64,000 nt of DNA. Origin: Dromiciops gliroides (Eukaryota; Chordata; Mammalia; Microbiotheria; Microbiotheriidae). The notes below the pieces were generated by a model, which was not told where the DNA came from, made no database searches, and was given only the letters and a program-made list of their open reading frames with translations. How positions within the stretch are numbered: position 1 is the first letter of the stretch; each line of letters opens with the position of its first letter. Both the position numbers and the translations under genes were made by a program. Shown piece after piece: positions 22,845 to 32,759 of this stretch. The stretch is taken from NCBI RefSeq assembly GCF_019393635.1, contig NC_057861.1, positions 376,078,315 through 376,142,314 on the forward strand, written 5' to 3'.

Positions 22845-23080
22845 TTTAAAATTTGCAAAGTGCAAATGCAAAAATGAATGGAAAATGTATTTTCTCATTT
22901 CAGTCTCACAACAACCTTTTGGTAAGATTCTAAGTATCTTCCCCATTTTACAGATGAGGAAAAAGAAGCCCATCAATACTAGACCTGCTCACAAACCTAA
23001 GTCAAAGATGAGATTTGAACATAGATCTTCCTGGCTCCATAGCCACCATTCTATTTACTACAACAAGCTGCCTTTTTAAC
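22845..23080 (-). mobile_element. MIR-type SINE, minus strand
   Basis: It reads TTCAGTCTCACAACAACC, TTCCCCATTTTACAGATGAGG, AGATGAGATTTGAACATAG, TCTTCCTGGCTCCATAGCC. This is the standard complement of a MIR core with its tRNA-derived end. Confidence 0.85.
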
Positions 23081-23920
23081 ACTTCAACCTTTTAAACAAA
23101 GTTTGTTTAAGTAGTTTGATAGGTCAACTTATTCAGTCTGTCATTTAATTTTAGTCAGGCTGCTCCTTGTTTTTCCCACTTGCTGCCAAATATTTAGCAC
23201 AAAATTCATGGTTCCTCATTTTGGCACCAGAAGTAGGTTAGAAGATAAGTTGAAGAGTCAAAGTTCAAGTGGGTTGGTTTTGCTACTACTCAGCAAAATG
23301 TTCAATAAAAAATTGCACTAAGACAGACAGTAATCCCTTCCCTTACACTGGATCTAAACACTCAGTATTTGGGTTGGGGAGTTGTGAGGGAGTTGCCCTT
23401 TCTTTGCAAGCATGCTGCTTGTTTGATAAGGCAACCTCACAGAAGGCAGGGCATTTATAAGTTTATACTGTATAAAGATACAGAATTTAATATACTTGAA
23501 TGGAATTGAATTTGCTAAATTGAATTGTATTACCTTTTTACAGGATTTCTGGTAAAACATTGCACATAGATGGATAATTACTTTGTTCTGAAAGAAAAAA
23601 AATAATGCTAATTAAAAACAAATTGAAATTTTAAATTTTTAATAAATTGCTTTTTTCTTCTTATAATTTCATTTCCATAGAAATTTATGGACTGTCCTTG
23701 GTCTGATTAACAGTTTTTCATTCAATGCTATAAAGTGCATTTTATAAGACAACATGAACAAAGCAAAGGAGACCAAACAGTGCTTTTCTTAAAGGAGATA
23801 AAATCCTCCAATATTCACATGAAGATAATGTATATAACCTTTCTTCCACACATACCCTTGGCACAAAGAACTAGGTTAACTTTCAGGAGTGCTCCACTTT
23901 TATTTTATATAAAAAATATT

Positions 23921-24095
23921 GGGGACAGCTAGGTGGCACAGTGGATAAAGCACCAGCCTTGGATTCAGGTGTACTGAGTTCAAATATGGCCTCAGACACT
24001 TGACATTAGCTGAGTGATCCTGGGCACTTAAACCTCATTAACTTAACCCTCATTGCCCCACAAATTAAATAAATGAATGAAAAATCAAAATATGT
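23921..24095 (+). mobile_element. Marsupial CORE-SINE (type A), plus strand
   Basis: The head GGGGACAGCTAGGTGGCAC and body are clear. The 3' part contains a small internal repeat (TAACTTAACCCTCATTG after AACCTCATT), and the tail is AAATTAAATAAATGAATG rather than pure A. Confidence 0.9.
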
Positions 24096-24257
24096 TGTAC
24101 TTTCACAAACATTTATATTGCTTACCGAAAGAAATAAAAATTATGAAGCAATGTTTTCTGATTGGATGTTGAATAGAGATATGATTATCACATATGACAA
24201 TACAAGGAAGCACTTGAATAGGGTACTGATCTAGGGCAATACTTTTAGAATTTAAAT

Positions 24258-24447
24258 TCACACACACATATCCACATACATACATATGTACACAAATATA
24301 TACATATATAGACATACATAATACACATATCTATCTATCTATCAATAGATAGATATAGACACAGATACGGATCTAGGTCTAGATAAAGATATAGGTAGAT
24401 AGAGATAGAGATAAAGATAGAGACAGAGACAGAGACAGAGATAGAGA
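24258..24447. repeat. Compound CACA/CATA/GATA microsatellite
   Basis: The tract passes from ACACACACAT through CATACATACATATG and CTATCTATCTATCAATAG to AGATAGAGATAGAGA and CAGAGACAGAGACAGAG. The CTAT and GATA halves are complementary and could fold. Confidence 0.93.
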
Positions 24448-24448
24448 G

Positions 24449-24592
24449 GGGTAACTAGGTGGTGCAGTAGATAGAGCATTGGCCCTGGATTCAGGAGGAC
24501 CTGAGTTCAAATCCAGCCTCAGACCTTTGACACTTACTAGCTGTATGACTCTGGAAAAGTCACTTAAGACCAATTGCCCCCCCCCCAAAAAA
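24449..24592 (+). mobile_element. Marsupial CORE-SINE (type A) inside the GATA repeat
   Basis: GGGGTAACTAGGTGGTGCAG to AGACCAATTGCCCCCCC and a short A tail. GATAGAGATAGAGATA on both sides shows that it landed in the (GATA)n tract, so no exact target-site duplication can be set. Confidence 0.92.
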
Positions 24593-24846
24593 TGATAGAG
24601 ATAGAGATATAGACAAACTGGGTTTGGGGCCTGGGGAGGCTCTGGATCTGAGCAACTGATGTTGGGTCCTGACTCTAGGCTCAAGGCTATTTCCCCCTTC
24701 CCCTCCTTTCTTTTTCCCCATCCAGCTCAGTCATATTTGGCCTGGCCTCTCTCAGGGGTGACAAGAGGCTTCCTGATGAATATTCAGGTGGTATATTTCT
24801 GTCTCTTAAAATTGAGAAAAGGAAGGCAACTGATTGTGTAAAAATA

Positions 24847-25321
24847 ATGCCTCCTAAATTCAAGTGCCACCTAAATTATGATGATGTCACTTGTTCTGTG
24901 AAGGGTGAAAGGAGAAATCTTTTGGAAGAAGATTCAGATGAAGAAGAGGATTTATTTCCTAAGGGGTACATATAGGCCAAAATTTGGACCTCAGAATGAT
25001 GAAATTAAGCAGGTATATAATCAGATGGATGAAGTAAATGATGTTATCCAAGAGAATATTACAAAAATGATTGAAAGAAAAGACTGAAGGAGTTAGAAGA
25101 CAAATTAGAGAGCTTATCAGATAATGCAGCAGCTTTTAGTAACAAATCCAAATAGCTTCAAAGAAAAATGTGGTGGTGTGGATACAAAGTGAAGGCTATC
25201 ATGGCTCTGGTTGCTATAATCCTTTTGCCGGTGATTATCATTCTTATTATCCTGAAATATTGGAGGTGATTTGGTCACCAGAGATCTCCAATAAAACACT
25301 TCTGGGACAATTAAAAAAAAA
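24847..25321 (+). pseudogene. VAMP4: VAMP4 processed pseudogene
   Basis: VAMP4 is a v-SNARE of the trans-Golgi network and endosomes. The sequence starts at ATG with MPPKFKCHLNYDD, then GERRNLLEEDSDEEED, close to the known MPPKFKRHL...ERRNLLE-acidic start of the protein. After a frameshift near 24964 the SNARE region follows (PKFGPQNDEIKQVYNQMDEV, then ENITKMIER). After a second frameshift near 25083 come LESLSDNAAAFSN and the membrane anchor (KAIMALVAIILL, then IILKYW) and a stop at 25267. There is also a premature stop where the parent has the Q of SKQL. No introns are present; AATAAA lies at 25290, followed by a short A run at 25312-25320, so this is a retrocopy. Sequence upstream to about 24618 may be its 5' UTR. 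It cannot make the full protein. Confidence 0.93.
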
Positions 25322-25737
25322 GATTGCTGCATAATTTCATGAAATATGTATATGACTTTCAAAAGTGTTTTCACAAGAAGTAAAAAGAGGCAAGTGTCCA
25401 GTTCAAATTGGAGCATTGGCAAATTTCCTATTAGCCTCCTTTCCTTCACTTAAATGTACTTTCATTAATTTAATTTTAAAACAGAAATACCTACCTTGCC
25501 GTGTTCTAGGAGCCTAATTTGAAAGTAGATACTTGCTGATACATTATTTGTATATAGAGTGAAAGGTTGATGATGATATTGATAATTTAATACAATTTCC
25601 TACTCTAAACGAGAGAGATGGGACTTTATTACATCTTCAGAGATAGGGTAGGAGATAAGAGATCAAATATCATGTAAAAAAAAAGGATGGTAGCCATTCA
25701 GTTAATGATTACAAATGTATGAGGGTCATTACCAGCC

Positions 25738-25905
25738 TTCTTGACCTATGTTTTCCCATCAGACTCTGGAGGAGAGAGTGAAATGAATGACTTTGCACAG
25801 CTCAGCCTCACTTAAATCAAATTCACTTGCAAGTCAAGATATCACCCTCTTGATGTTATTGGGCCTCTCCCAGAATGACGCACAAAAAGCAACAAAAAAA
25901 TGTAT
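25738..25905 (+). mobile_element. Marsupial SINE (type C), 3' part
   Basis: GACTCTGGAGGAGAGAGTG, TGACTTTGCACAGCTCAGCC, CTCACTTAAATCAAATTCAC and GTCAAGATATCACCCTC are followed by an A-rich tail. The same 3' domain occurs complete with its tRNA-like head at 43648-43925. Confidence 0.8.
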
Positions 25906-26034
25906 AATTAAAATTAGGTTTTGGAAATGGTTTCCATATATTTATGGGGAAAAAACCATTTTCAATACTACTACAAAAGACATTCCAGCAAACCTAATTT
26001 GCCTCTATGTAAAAACAAAACAAAATAAAACAAC

Positions 26035-26211
26035 AACTGGGTTTCAATCCTGTTTTCTTACTACTATTTACTATCTGTGTAACCTTAGGCAATCAGTCAA
26101 TGAATCAATCAGAAAGCATTTAAGTGCCTACTATGTGCTAAAAACACTGTGATAAACAAGTCATTTCACCTCTCTGGAGGCCAATTTACTCATTGCTAAA
26201 AAAGAATTGTC
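26035..26211 (+). mobile_element. MIR-type SINE, interrupted
   Basis: TTACTATCTGTGTAACCTTAGGCAA (26069-26093) continues at 26160 as GTCATTTCACCTCTCTGGAGG and CCAATTTACTCATTG, a normal MIR order. The gap is filled by another small repeat (26093-26159), and a type A SINE follows at 26212. Three insertion layers can be read here. Confidence 0.75.
26093..26159 (+). repeat. Short dispersed repeat inserted in a MIR
   Basis: It contains AAAGCATTTAAGTGCCTACT and ATGTGCTAAAAACACTGTG, the same class as 3960-4110. A CAA triplet at both edges may be its target duplication. Confidence 0.65.
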
Positions 26212-26356
26212 AGGGCAGCTAGGTGGCGCAGAGGATAAAGCACTGATCCTGGATTCAGGAGTACCTGAGTTCAAATCTGGCCTCAGATACTTGACACTTA
26301 CTAGCTGTGTGACACTGGGCAAGTCACTTAACCCCCATTGATCCACAAAAAAAAAA
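26212..26356 (+). mobile_element. Marsupial CORE-SINE (type A), plus strand
   Basis: AGGGCAGCTAGGTGGCGCAG to AACCCCCATTGATCCAC plus an A tail. AAGAATTGTC before and GGAATTGTC after the element are a likely target-site duplication with one change. Confidence 0.94.
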
Positions 26357-26559
26357 GGAATTGTCTATTCCAGTCCTAAAATTGTATAATCCTCCAGAGG
26401 TTACCCTAATGGGAAAAGAAGTGGTGGCAGATATATGATATTGAACTAGAAAATCTTAAAAGTTGAAGGGCATTGGGAAGGAAATCTGGTGATTATACAT
26501 AGAGGGCACATTTAAAAACAAAAACAAAAAAAAAAATCTTGTTTCCTTTAAATTGTATT

Positions 26560-26990
26560 GTTTATGCTAGCAACAGTTATTGCAGGACTGCTGTATTCCA
26601 GAAGAGCACATGTATTGCTACATGGCTACTAAAGTTAAGCAGTGAATTTCAATGCAAATCACACTGATTTACTGCCAACCAAGGGGCAACTGTTAGATGG
26701 ATAGTAGTATAACTGTTTGTAAACACTGAATTCCACATAACCCATCTCCTTTGGGAGCTGTTTCATGTTAATGAGCCTTACATTCATGAATCTGCTTTAC
26801 CCTGAAGTGACACAAAGCAATAATGCCATCATCAAAGGATAATGTGAGGCAGTTCATTCAAATAACCTAGTCCAAGTGAATTTCCCTTTATTTACAGTGC
26901 CAAGAGCAACAGATGAGATGGGTTGCCTTTCAACAAATCACAATCCATATAGAATACAAATGAATAAAACAGAATTATTATCCTTTTAAT
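26560..26990. other. Repeat-free island, possible conserved non-coding element
   Basis: About 430 bp with no repeat signature, balanced composition compared with its surroundings, no open frame, and dense motif-like words: an ATGCAAAT octamer near 26652, CATGTTAATGAGCC, CACAAAGCAATAATGCCATC, CAAATAACC. The look is that of an enhancer-type conserved element, but this is inference only. Confidence 0.35.
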
Positions 26991-27029
26991 CATATTAAGT
27001 ATAAATCTTACATTTTACAACTTCCAATT

Positions 27030-27200
27030 CTTTGTGATGCTTGGACAAGAGAAAGGGAGCATGATAACTGTCTTTAAATATTTGAACAGCTGCCATGTGT
27101 AAGGGGAATTAAACTTATTTTTCTGTCATTCTAGAGAGATAGGCCTTGGCTCACTGTAAGTAAGAACCTATCTAATGATATTTGAAGTCTTAGAGTAAAG
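27030..27200 (-). mobile_element. CR1/L3-type LINE fragment
   Basis: GCATGATAACTGTCTTTAAA, TTTGAACAGCTGCCATGTG and GAATTAAACTTATTTTTCTG correspond to the complement of the CR1/L3 block that in better copies reads as a tract ending in AGACAGCTATCATG. Confidence 0.6.
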
Positions 27201-27220
27201 GTTTTAAGAATAAATGTGGA

Positions 27221-27366
27221 GGCGGCTAGGTGGCACAGTGGATAAAGCACCAGCCCTGGATTCAGGAGTACCTGAGTTCAAATCTGGCCTCAGACACTTG
27301 ATACTTACTAGCTGTGTGACCCTGGGCAAGTCACTTAACCCCCTTTGCCCTGAAAAAAAAAAAAAA
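27221..27366 (+). mobile_element. Marsupial CORE-SINE (type A), plus strand
   Basis: GAGGCGGCTAGGTGGCACAG through CACTTAACCCCCTTTGCCC and an A14 tail. AAATGTGG occurs on both sides, a possible target-site trace. Confidence 0.93.
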
Positions 27367-27689
27367 GATCATCAAGATTAAAATGTGGCACCTTATAAGA
27401 CAATGAGTTCTCCATTCCTTAAAGGCTTTATGCAATATAACCACTTCTCAGGAATATTTGTAGTGGGGATTCCAGAACTTTTTGGGTCATGGGCCTAATA
27501 TAATATGTTATATACAATGTGCTAGTTATCATTAATACAAAGGTACATTAAAAAGGAGCCCTGACATAAAGAGCTCACAATATAGTAAGGGAGATAGTCT
27601 CATTCACAGAAATAACTGGTAAAATGTGACAATTGAATTTGATTGGCACAAAATATTAAAATAATCTATTCTTCTCTAGATGAAATGAT

Positions 27690-28115
27690 CATGGAGAATG
27701 TTGGAATTGAGTTGATTCTTCAAAGATCAGTAGGATTTTCACAAGCAACAATAATGTAATCAGAATTTAGAAGTAAGGGAACATCTTGAACAAACATGAA
27801 AAACTGAACACAAGATATATCAAGATATATTTGGAAAGGTAAATAGATCAGTTTGGTTAGAAATGAAGGTTCATTTTGGGAGTAATGGGAAATTAGCAAG
27901 GGTCAAATGATTTGGGACTTAGAAGCTTGTTATCCTGGAAAAATATAAATGGGATATTGATAATTTTCTAAAAATAGTAAAAGTAAGAAAGCATTTGTGC
28001 AGAAACTGGCAGTGATCTAAAAAATGAATTACAACAGGGAACAGAAGCCAGGAAGATATGACCTTCTTGGTGTCAAGTGGTGAGGGCCTTAAGTACAGTG
28101 ATAGTAAGCCTAACT
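27690..28115 (+). repeat. Old purine-rich dispersed repeat
   Basis: Text such as GGTCAAATGATTTGGGACTT, GGTTAGAAATGAAGGTTC and GACCTTCTTGG-like stretches resemble the long purine-rich repeat at 35640-38060 and 41740-42680. I do not name the family. The copy is old, with no coding frame. Confidence 0.4.
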
Positions 28116-28119
28116 ATGC

Positions 28120-28350
28120 CTTCTGCTCATTCAAAAACATTGAAGGATTCCTCAATACCTACTAAATAAATTATAAACCTTTTAGGCTATTATTTAAAAT
28201 CTTTCATGATGTCCAATGTACCTTTCCAAGTTTGACTCACAGTATTTTCTGTTCCGTAATTTTTGCTTCCAACTAATTTCATATCTCTATATTCTGCTAT
28301 TCTGCATACTTTTTATTGGGCATCTCAAGTTTCTAAACCAATATATTTTC
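28120..28350 (+). mobile_element. L2 LINE fragment
   Basis: GAAGGATTCCTCAATACCTAC, AAATTATAAACCTTTTAGGC, ATTTAAAATCTTTCATGATG and CAATGTACCTTTCCAAG follow the order of the L2 3' region. Confidence 0.7.
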
Positions 28351-28372
28351 TACCTACTGAAATAATTTTCTT

Positions 28373-28524
28373 TTTTTTTTTTTTTTTTAGTGAGGCAATT
28401 GGGGTTAAGTGATTTGCCCAGGGTCACACAGCTTATAAGTGTCAAGTGTCTGAGGCTGGATTTGAACTCCAGTCCTCCTGAATCCAGGGCCAGTGCTTTA
28501 TCCACTGTGCCACCTAGCTGCCCC
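28373..28524 (-). mobile_element. Marsupial CORE-SINE (type A), minus strand
   Basis: T18 tail, GAGGCAATTGGGGTTAAGTG, and reversed head GTGCCACCTAGCTGCCCC. A perfect 13-bp target-site duplication AAATAATTTTCTT lies at 28360-28372 and 28525-28537. Confidence 0.96.
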
Positions 28525-29454
28525 AAATAATTTTCTTCTTTAAAGGTGCCCATGAATCCCATTTTGATATCCCCAGCTAGAATTGATCATTCATTACAAC
28601 TAGCATAAACTTACCAATTCTGTTTACCAACATAAGTAATTTGAACTTGAAGATATATTTGTATAACACTATTGAGTGTTGATGTGTGAGGATAGAGTTG
28701 GCCAGTTGTGTTCCCTCCTTCTTACTGGAAAGAGCCTGAGATGCCTTCGTCTCAGTCTTCTTATTATCCTCTCACCTAGGAATGTATTAGGGTATGATCT
28801 TTCACTTAACTCATTACCCTATGCTCCTGGTTCTTTTCTTTGGAGATTTAATTAGCTATACACTGTTTCAACAATAAACTCAGTTTTAACCCAGAACCAA
28901 TATAATGACCTTTAGTTCTGCATGGTAACTGTTCTCTGCTAATTTATGGAGTTATAGCAGAATAAAAGTTATTTATAAAGTTGCAATAGCTCAAAAGTCC
29001 AAGTTAGGTAAATAAATATCTACAAATTGGACAGAGCTTTTGTTCTCGGTCATAATTGAAATGTTGTGAATGCCCAAATAATTACTATATTTTCCTATGT
29101 TCCCTTTTTCTCAGCATGGATTAAGTACAAAAAAAAAGTTTTCATGGGCAGTCATAGATTTCTTCATATATGAAGCAAAATCATAATATAGAAAATGGTT
29201 ATGGAAAATAATGCCCCTTTCCTATGTGATCAGTTTGTTGGCTTAAAGGGGGCAGAATTTTTTTTAATTGAAAAAAGAACTGGTAAAAATCTAGGTTTTA
29301 AAGAAATAGTTTTCAGATAAGATGGAAGTAGTTTGAGATTTCAAAAGGAATAAAAAATAAATGCATGCTTAAGTAAAAAAGCTTAAATATCCTTGTAAAG
29401 GATGTAAATTGAAACATCTTTTATAAATGAAGAATATGGTGGCTTCAGAGTTTG

Positions 29455-29668
29455 TTGTTATTGTTGTTTGGTTGTTTCAGACACATCCAACTCCTTGTGA
29501 CCCAATTTTTAGGGTATTCTTGGCAAAGATACTGAAGTGGTTTTCCATTTCATTCTCCAGCTCATTTTATAATGAGGAAAGAGAAGCAAACAGAATTAAG
29601 TGACTTGTTTAGGGTCTTCTTGACCTAAGGCTTAGAATTCTATCTACTATGGCACCTAGCTGCTCCAA
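29455..29668 (-). mobile_element. Older marsupial CORE-SINE (type B), minus strand
   Basis: GTTGTTATTGTTGTTTGG, CTCCTTGTGACCCAATTTTT, GGTTTTCCATTTCATTCTCC, and the end CTATGGCACCTAGCTGC. Part of the middle (around the GTCACACAGCTAG block) has been lost. Confidence 0.8.
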
Positions 29669-29806
29669 CCAAAAAAGGCAAGTAAGGAAAACATTTTATT
29701 TATTTTTTTAGCTCCAAATGGTAAGTGGTCTGGTTTGAGCATTGGGAATTGATAAAAAAGTAATTGGCACTGTGGTCCCTCAACTCATTTGCATGTATGG
29801 GGGGTG

Positions 29807-30251
29807 TGTAATTTAAGATTCTAAATGTGGATTCTAATCTGTTCCCCCAGTTTTGGGGGAAACTGACTAAAATCACTGATAAAACGAGTTTAGGTTTTTA
29901 AGGGTTTATTGGAAAATAGAAAGAAAAAGATTGAGAACAGAATTCCAACAGCCTGGCATTCCTATCTTTCCTCAAATTTCCTGTGAAGTCCTCTGCCGCC
30001 ACCACCATCAAGTCAGGAACCCAAAAAGCCCCAGAGCTCTCCGCGCAGGCTCCCTTTCCTCCTTCCTGTCTCCTCCCAGACCATAGGAGGCTCCTCAAGT
30101 TGATTGGCTGGTAGCCTTGATAGACAGCACCCATGAGCAAACGTCATTTCCTGACGCCAAGGAAAAGCCACAATGCCTCTGAGGTATTTTCCTCATGGTG
30201 GAGCTTTCCCACAGCAAGTCTCCAGTAGGTGGCATCATTCCAATCATTACA
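29807..30251 (-). mobile_element. Solo LTR of an endogenous retrovirus-like element
   Basis: The 445-bp element begins TGTAAT and ends ATTACA, perfectly matched terminal inverted repeats. The hexamer GGGGTG lies immediately before (29801-29806) and after (30252-30257) as a 6-bp target-site duplication. On the minus strand AATAAA is close to the 3' end, which sets the orientation. No internal region is present, so this is a solo LTR left by recombination. The intact ends and duplication suggest a moderate age. The family name is not known to me. Confidence 0.88.
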
Positions 30252-30259
30252 GGGGTGTG

Positions 30260-31850
30260 GTTAAGAGGAATAAAAACCTCACAAAATCATAAATTATGTA
30301 ACTGCCCTGGAGGTATTACACTGAATACCAGCTGACCTATGTTTAAACAATTGAACATATTTCAATTTGGGTATGTATCCATTGAAAGTAGGGTAATACC
30401 TATCATGGGAAGTATTGGAGAACTTAATAAGGGGTAAAGAACTGAACAAGAGAAGAAGGAGAGTTAGCTAAAAGAAGGCTTCAGTTACTAGAGGTAAGAG
30501 GTTTTGATACTGAATAACTACTTTTTTGTGTTGTAGTTGTTTTTAAAATTTACAATACCATAGCATCATATACTGTATATATAGGAAATTAATTTACATT
30601 ATGTGGCAAAAAATAAAGAAAACAATAATTTTCAAAAAGGTATTAAAACATTGTGACTTTTGACCCACCCTGTAGTTCCTCATTGGATCGATAAAGGCTG
30701 AAGCTAATTAGAAGATAGCATTGCTTTTTTGATTCATCTACACTTTGAGAGATATGAAAACTCTTTTCAGTGGTGCTTCTTTCTCTGTCATCCTCTTTGG
30801 TTTGAAAGAAAACAGCCATGACAAGGACAACAGAAAGAGAACAATCAGGTTTTGTAGAGGATTAAATGGTAGAATATCTGCCAAACAGATGTTCAGACAT
30901 TTCGGGAATCCTGATGAGTTAATAGCTACCAGAGCTAGTTTGCAGGACCCAGAGAGAGCCAGACTCGAGTTTTGTGCTTTTTTAGCTGAAAGATACTGCT
31001 AAGCCAATATGATGGTGTGACACCTTCTCAGTACAATTTTAAGGGTAAATTTGAGAAAAAAGAGCTACATCTACTTTAACAATTCTGGAATAGAAGAGTG
31101 AGGAAAAGAATAGAAAAAAAAGTAAGCAAGGGAAGAAGGAAGGAAGGAAGAGAAAGAGTGAGCTTTGTGGGTAACAGATCTTTTTGAATAGAACAGAGGC
31201 ATTAGGTCTTTCAATCCAGAGTTTTGAGTTACCTTAAGCACATAGGTTTTCTTTAGACCTAGGATTCTTTAAGTATATGCCTTCTCTCTCCTAAAGATAT
31301 TGCTTCATCTTGGATACCTGTAATGTTATTATCATCATTATTCTTTGCTTTATTGTTAAATAAATATTTCTATTTAGTGGTTATTTAAATTTGATGGTTT
31401 AAAATATTTAAATATTAATATTTTCATCACTCTTTACAGCTGTTTTTTGTAAATGGGAATCACATGAATAGGAGCTTGAGCATAATAGTGGTGAATATGA
31501 ATAGAACATCCTGCCATGAAGGTTATACCCTAGGTATCTGAAAGTCTCTGTGTGTGGCAGCCAGGTAGTATCCAGATCTCTCAGTATGAGGATCTGGATG
31601 GGAAATTGAGTCAACCTTGGGAGTGGGAGACTATTCCAGGGAAAACCCTACAAATCACTTGGATTAAAGAAGACAGATATATACATGTTTGTTATTGGAC
31701 AGGCACAGGCAGAGGAAGTTGAAGACAGTAAACCTTCTTGAACTTCCCTTAATTTTTTCAAAAGAAATTATACAGGTCAGCTTAAGTATAAATTCTTAAC
31801 AAAGTACCTACTGGCACCCATTGACTCACCTTGATTTCCCCCTTCTTTGT
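30260..31850. other. Unassigned DNA with one unexplained frame
   Basis: An 85-codon plus-strand frame at 30745-31002 contains KRTIRFCRGLNGRISAKQMF and ASLQDPERARLEFCAFLAER, which look protein-like, but I do not recognise a family and there is no upstream signal. The rest is AT-rich, with a GGAA-type simple repeat near 31133-31150. Confidence 0.35.
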
Positions 31851-31854
31851 CACT

Positions 31855-32035
31855 TGGTGCTTTTCTCTCTGTTTCTCTTTTTCTGTCTATGTCTCTCTGT
31901 CTCTGTCTTTGTTTCTGTCTCTGTCTCTGTCTCTCTTTCACTCTCTCTCCATCCTCTCTCCTCCTTTGTCTCCCCTCTCGCCCCCCACTTCTTCCTTCCT
32001 TTCTTCTTACCACCCCCACCCCCACCCCCAATTTC
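31855..32035. repeat. Pyrimidine-rich tract (CTGTCT/CT/CCCCA)
   Basis: About 180 bases are almost all C and T on this strand: TCTGTCTCTGTCTCTGTCTC, then C-rich CCACCCCCACCCCCACCCCC near 32010-32030. All reading frames across it are repeat artefacts. Confidence 0.92.
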
Positions 32036-32289
32036 TTTCCCATTACAAAAGTTAAGTTCTCGGTGTGGCTGAGAATGTCATTTCCCCACACTGCTGCTGT
32101 TTAACTTATTTAGTGTCTGTGTCTATTTCTTTGCTCTTCTGCAGACTGAGTGTATTTTTCTAAATTCTCAGGTATGACTCAAGTGTGGCTTCCATCTGAA
32201 AGATGGCAAGATTTCATATCACTCAGACAACTCGATGACACTTCTGAGAGAGTGACTGCATTTGAATCCTAAATGATGAGTGGGTCAAA

Positions 32290-32510
32290 TAAGGTGCAGC
32301 CTAAGTGGCCCTTGTTGGACTTGGAGTTAGGAACTCCTGAGTTCAAATCTGACCTCAGAAACTTAATAACAGTGGGACCCTGGTCAAGTCACTTTATCCT
32401 ATTTGGTTCAGTTTCTTCATAGGTAAAATGAGCTGGTGAAAGAAATGGCAAACAATTCCAGTATCTTTATCTTTGCAAAGAAAAGCACAAGTGGTGACAA
32501 AGAAACTCCT
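32290..32510 (+). mobile_element. Older marsupial CORE-SINE (type B), plus strand
   Basis: GTGCAGCCTAAGTGGCCCTT, CTGAGTTCAAATCTGACC, TTCAGTTTCTTCATAGG, AAATGAGCTGGTGAAAG and TGGCAAACAATTCCAGTATC follow the type B order. Confidence 0.78.
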
Positions 32511-32683
32511 TCTTCCCTCTCTAAACCCCGCTTCCTCACCGTACAAATATCATTTACACCTTTTCACTCCTACCTATCTCCTTCTATAATTGTCTCATAC
32601 CATGGCAGGGTCACCATATTACATGCAACCTTGATTCCAGTCTATCCTTCCTTTTCTGCTCTCTGGGAATCTCAACCTCTCTC

Positions 32684-32687
32684 ACAC

Positions 32688-32755
<68 letters not shown>
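32684..32755. repeat. Long (CT)n microsatellite
   Basis: More than 30 CT units in an uninterrupted run from about 32689 to 32754. A pure polypyrimidine mirror repeat of this length can form triplex DNA and is likely to be length-variable. Confidence 0.98.

Positions 32756-32759
<4 letters not shown>

Noticed and set aside
24258-24447. Possible CRISPR-like or structured repeat array
   Set aside because: The units are tetra- to hexanucleotide microsatellites with no unique spacers, and the genome is that of a mammal.
25787-26152. 121-codon plus-strand frame
   Set aside because: It runs through a type C SINE, its A-rich tail and a MIR, so it is a mosaic of repeats.
31777-32104. Several 74- to 104-codon frames on both strands
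   Set aside because: They translate the pyrimidine-rich simple tract (runs of S, L, F, C or R, Q, K).
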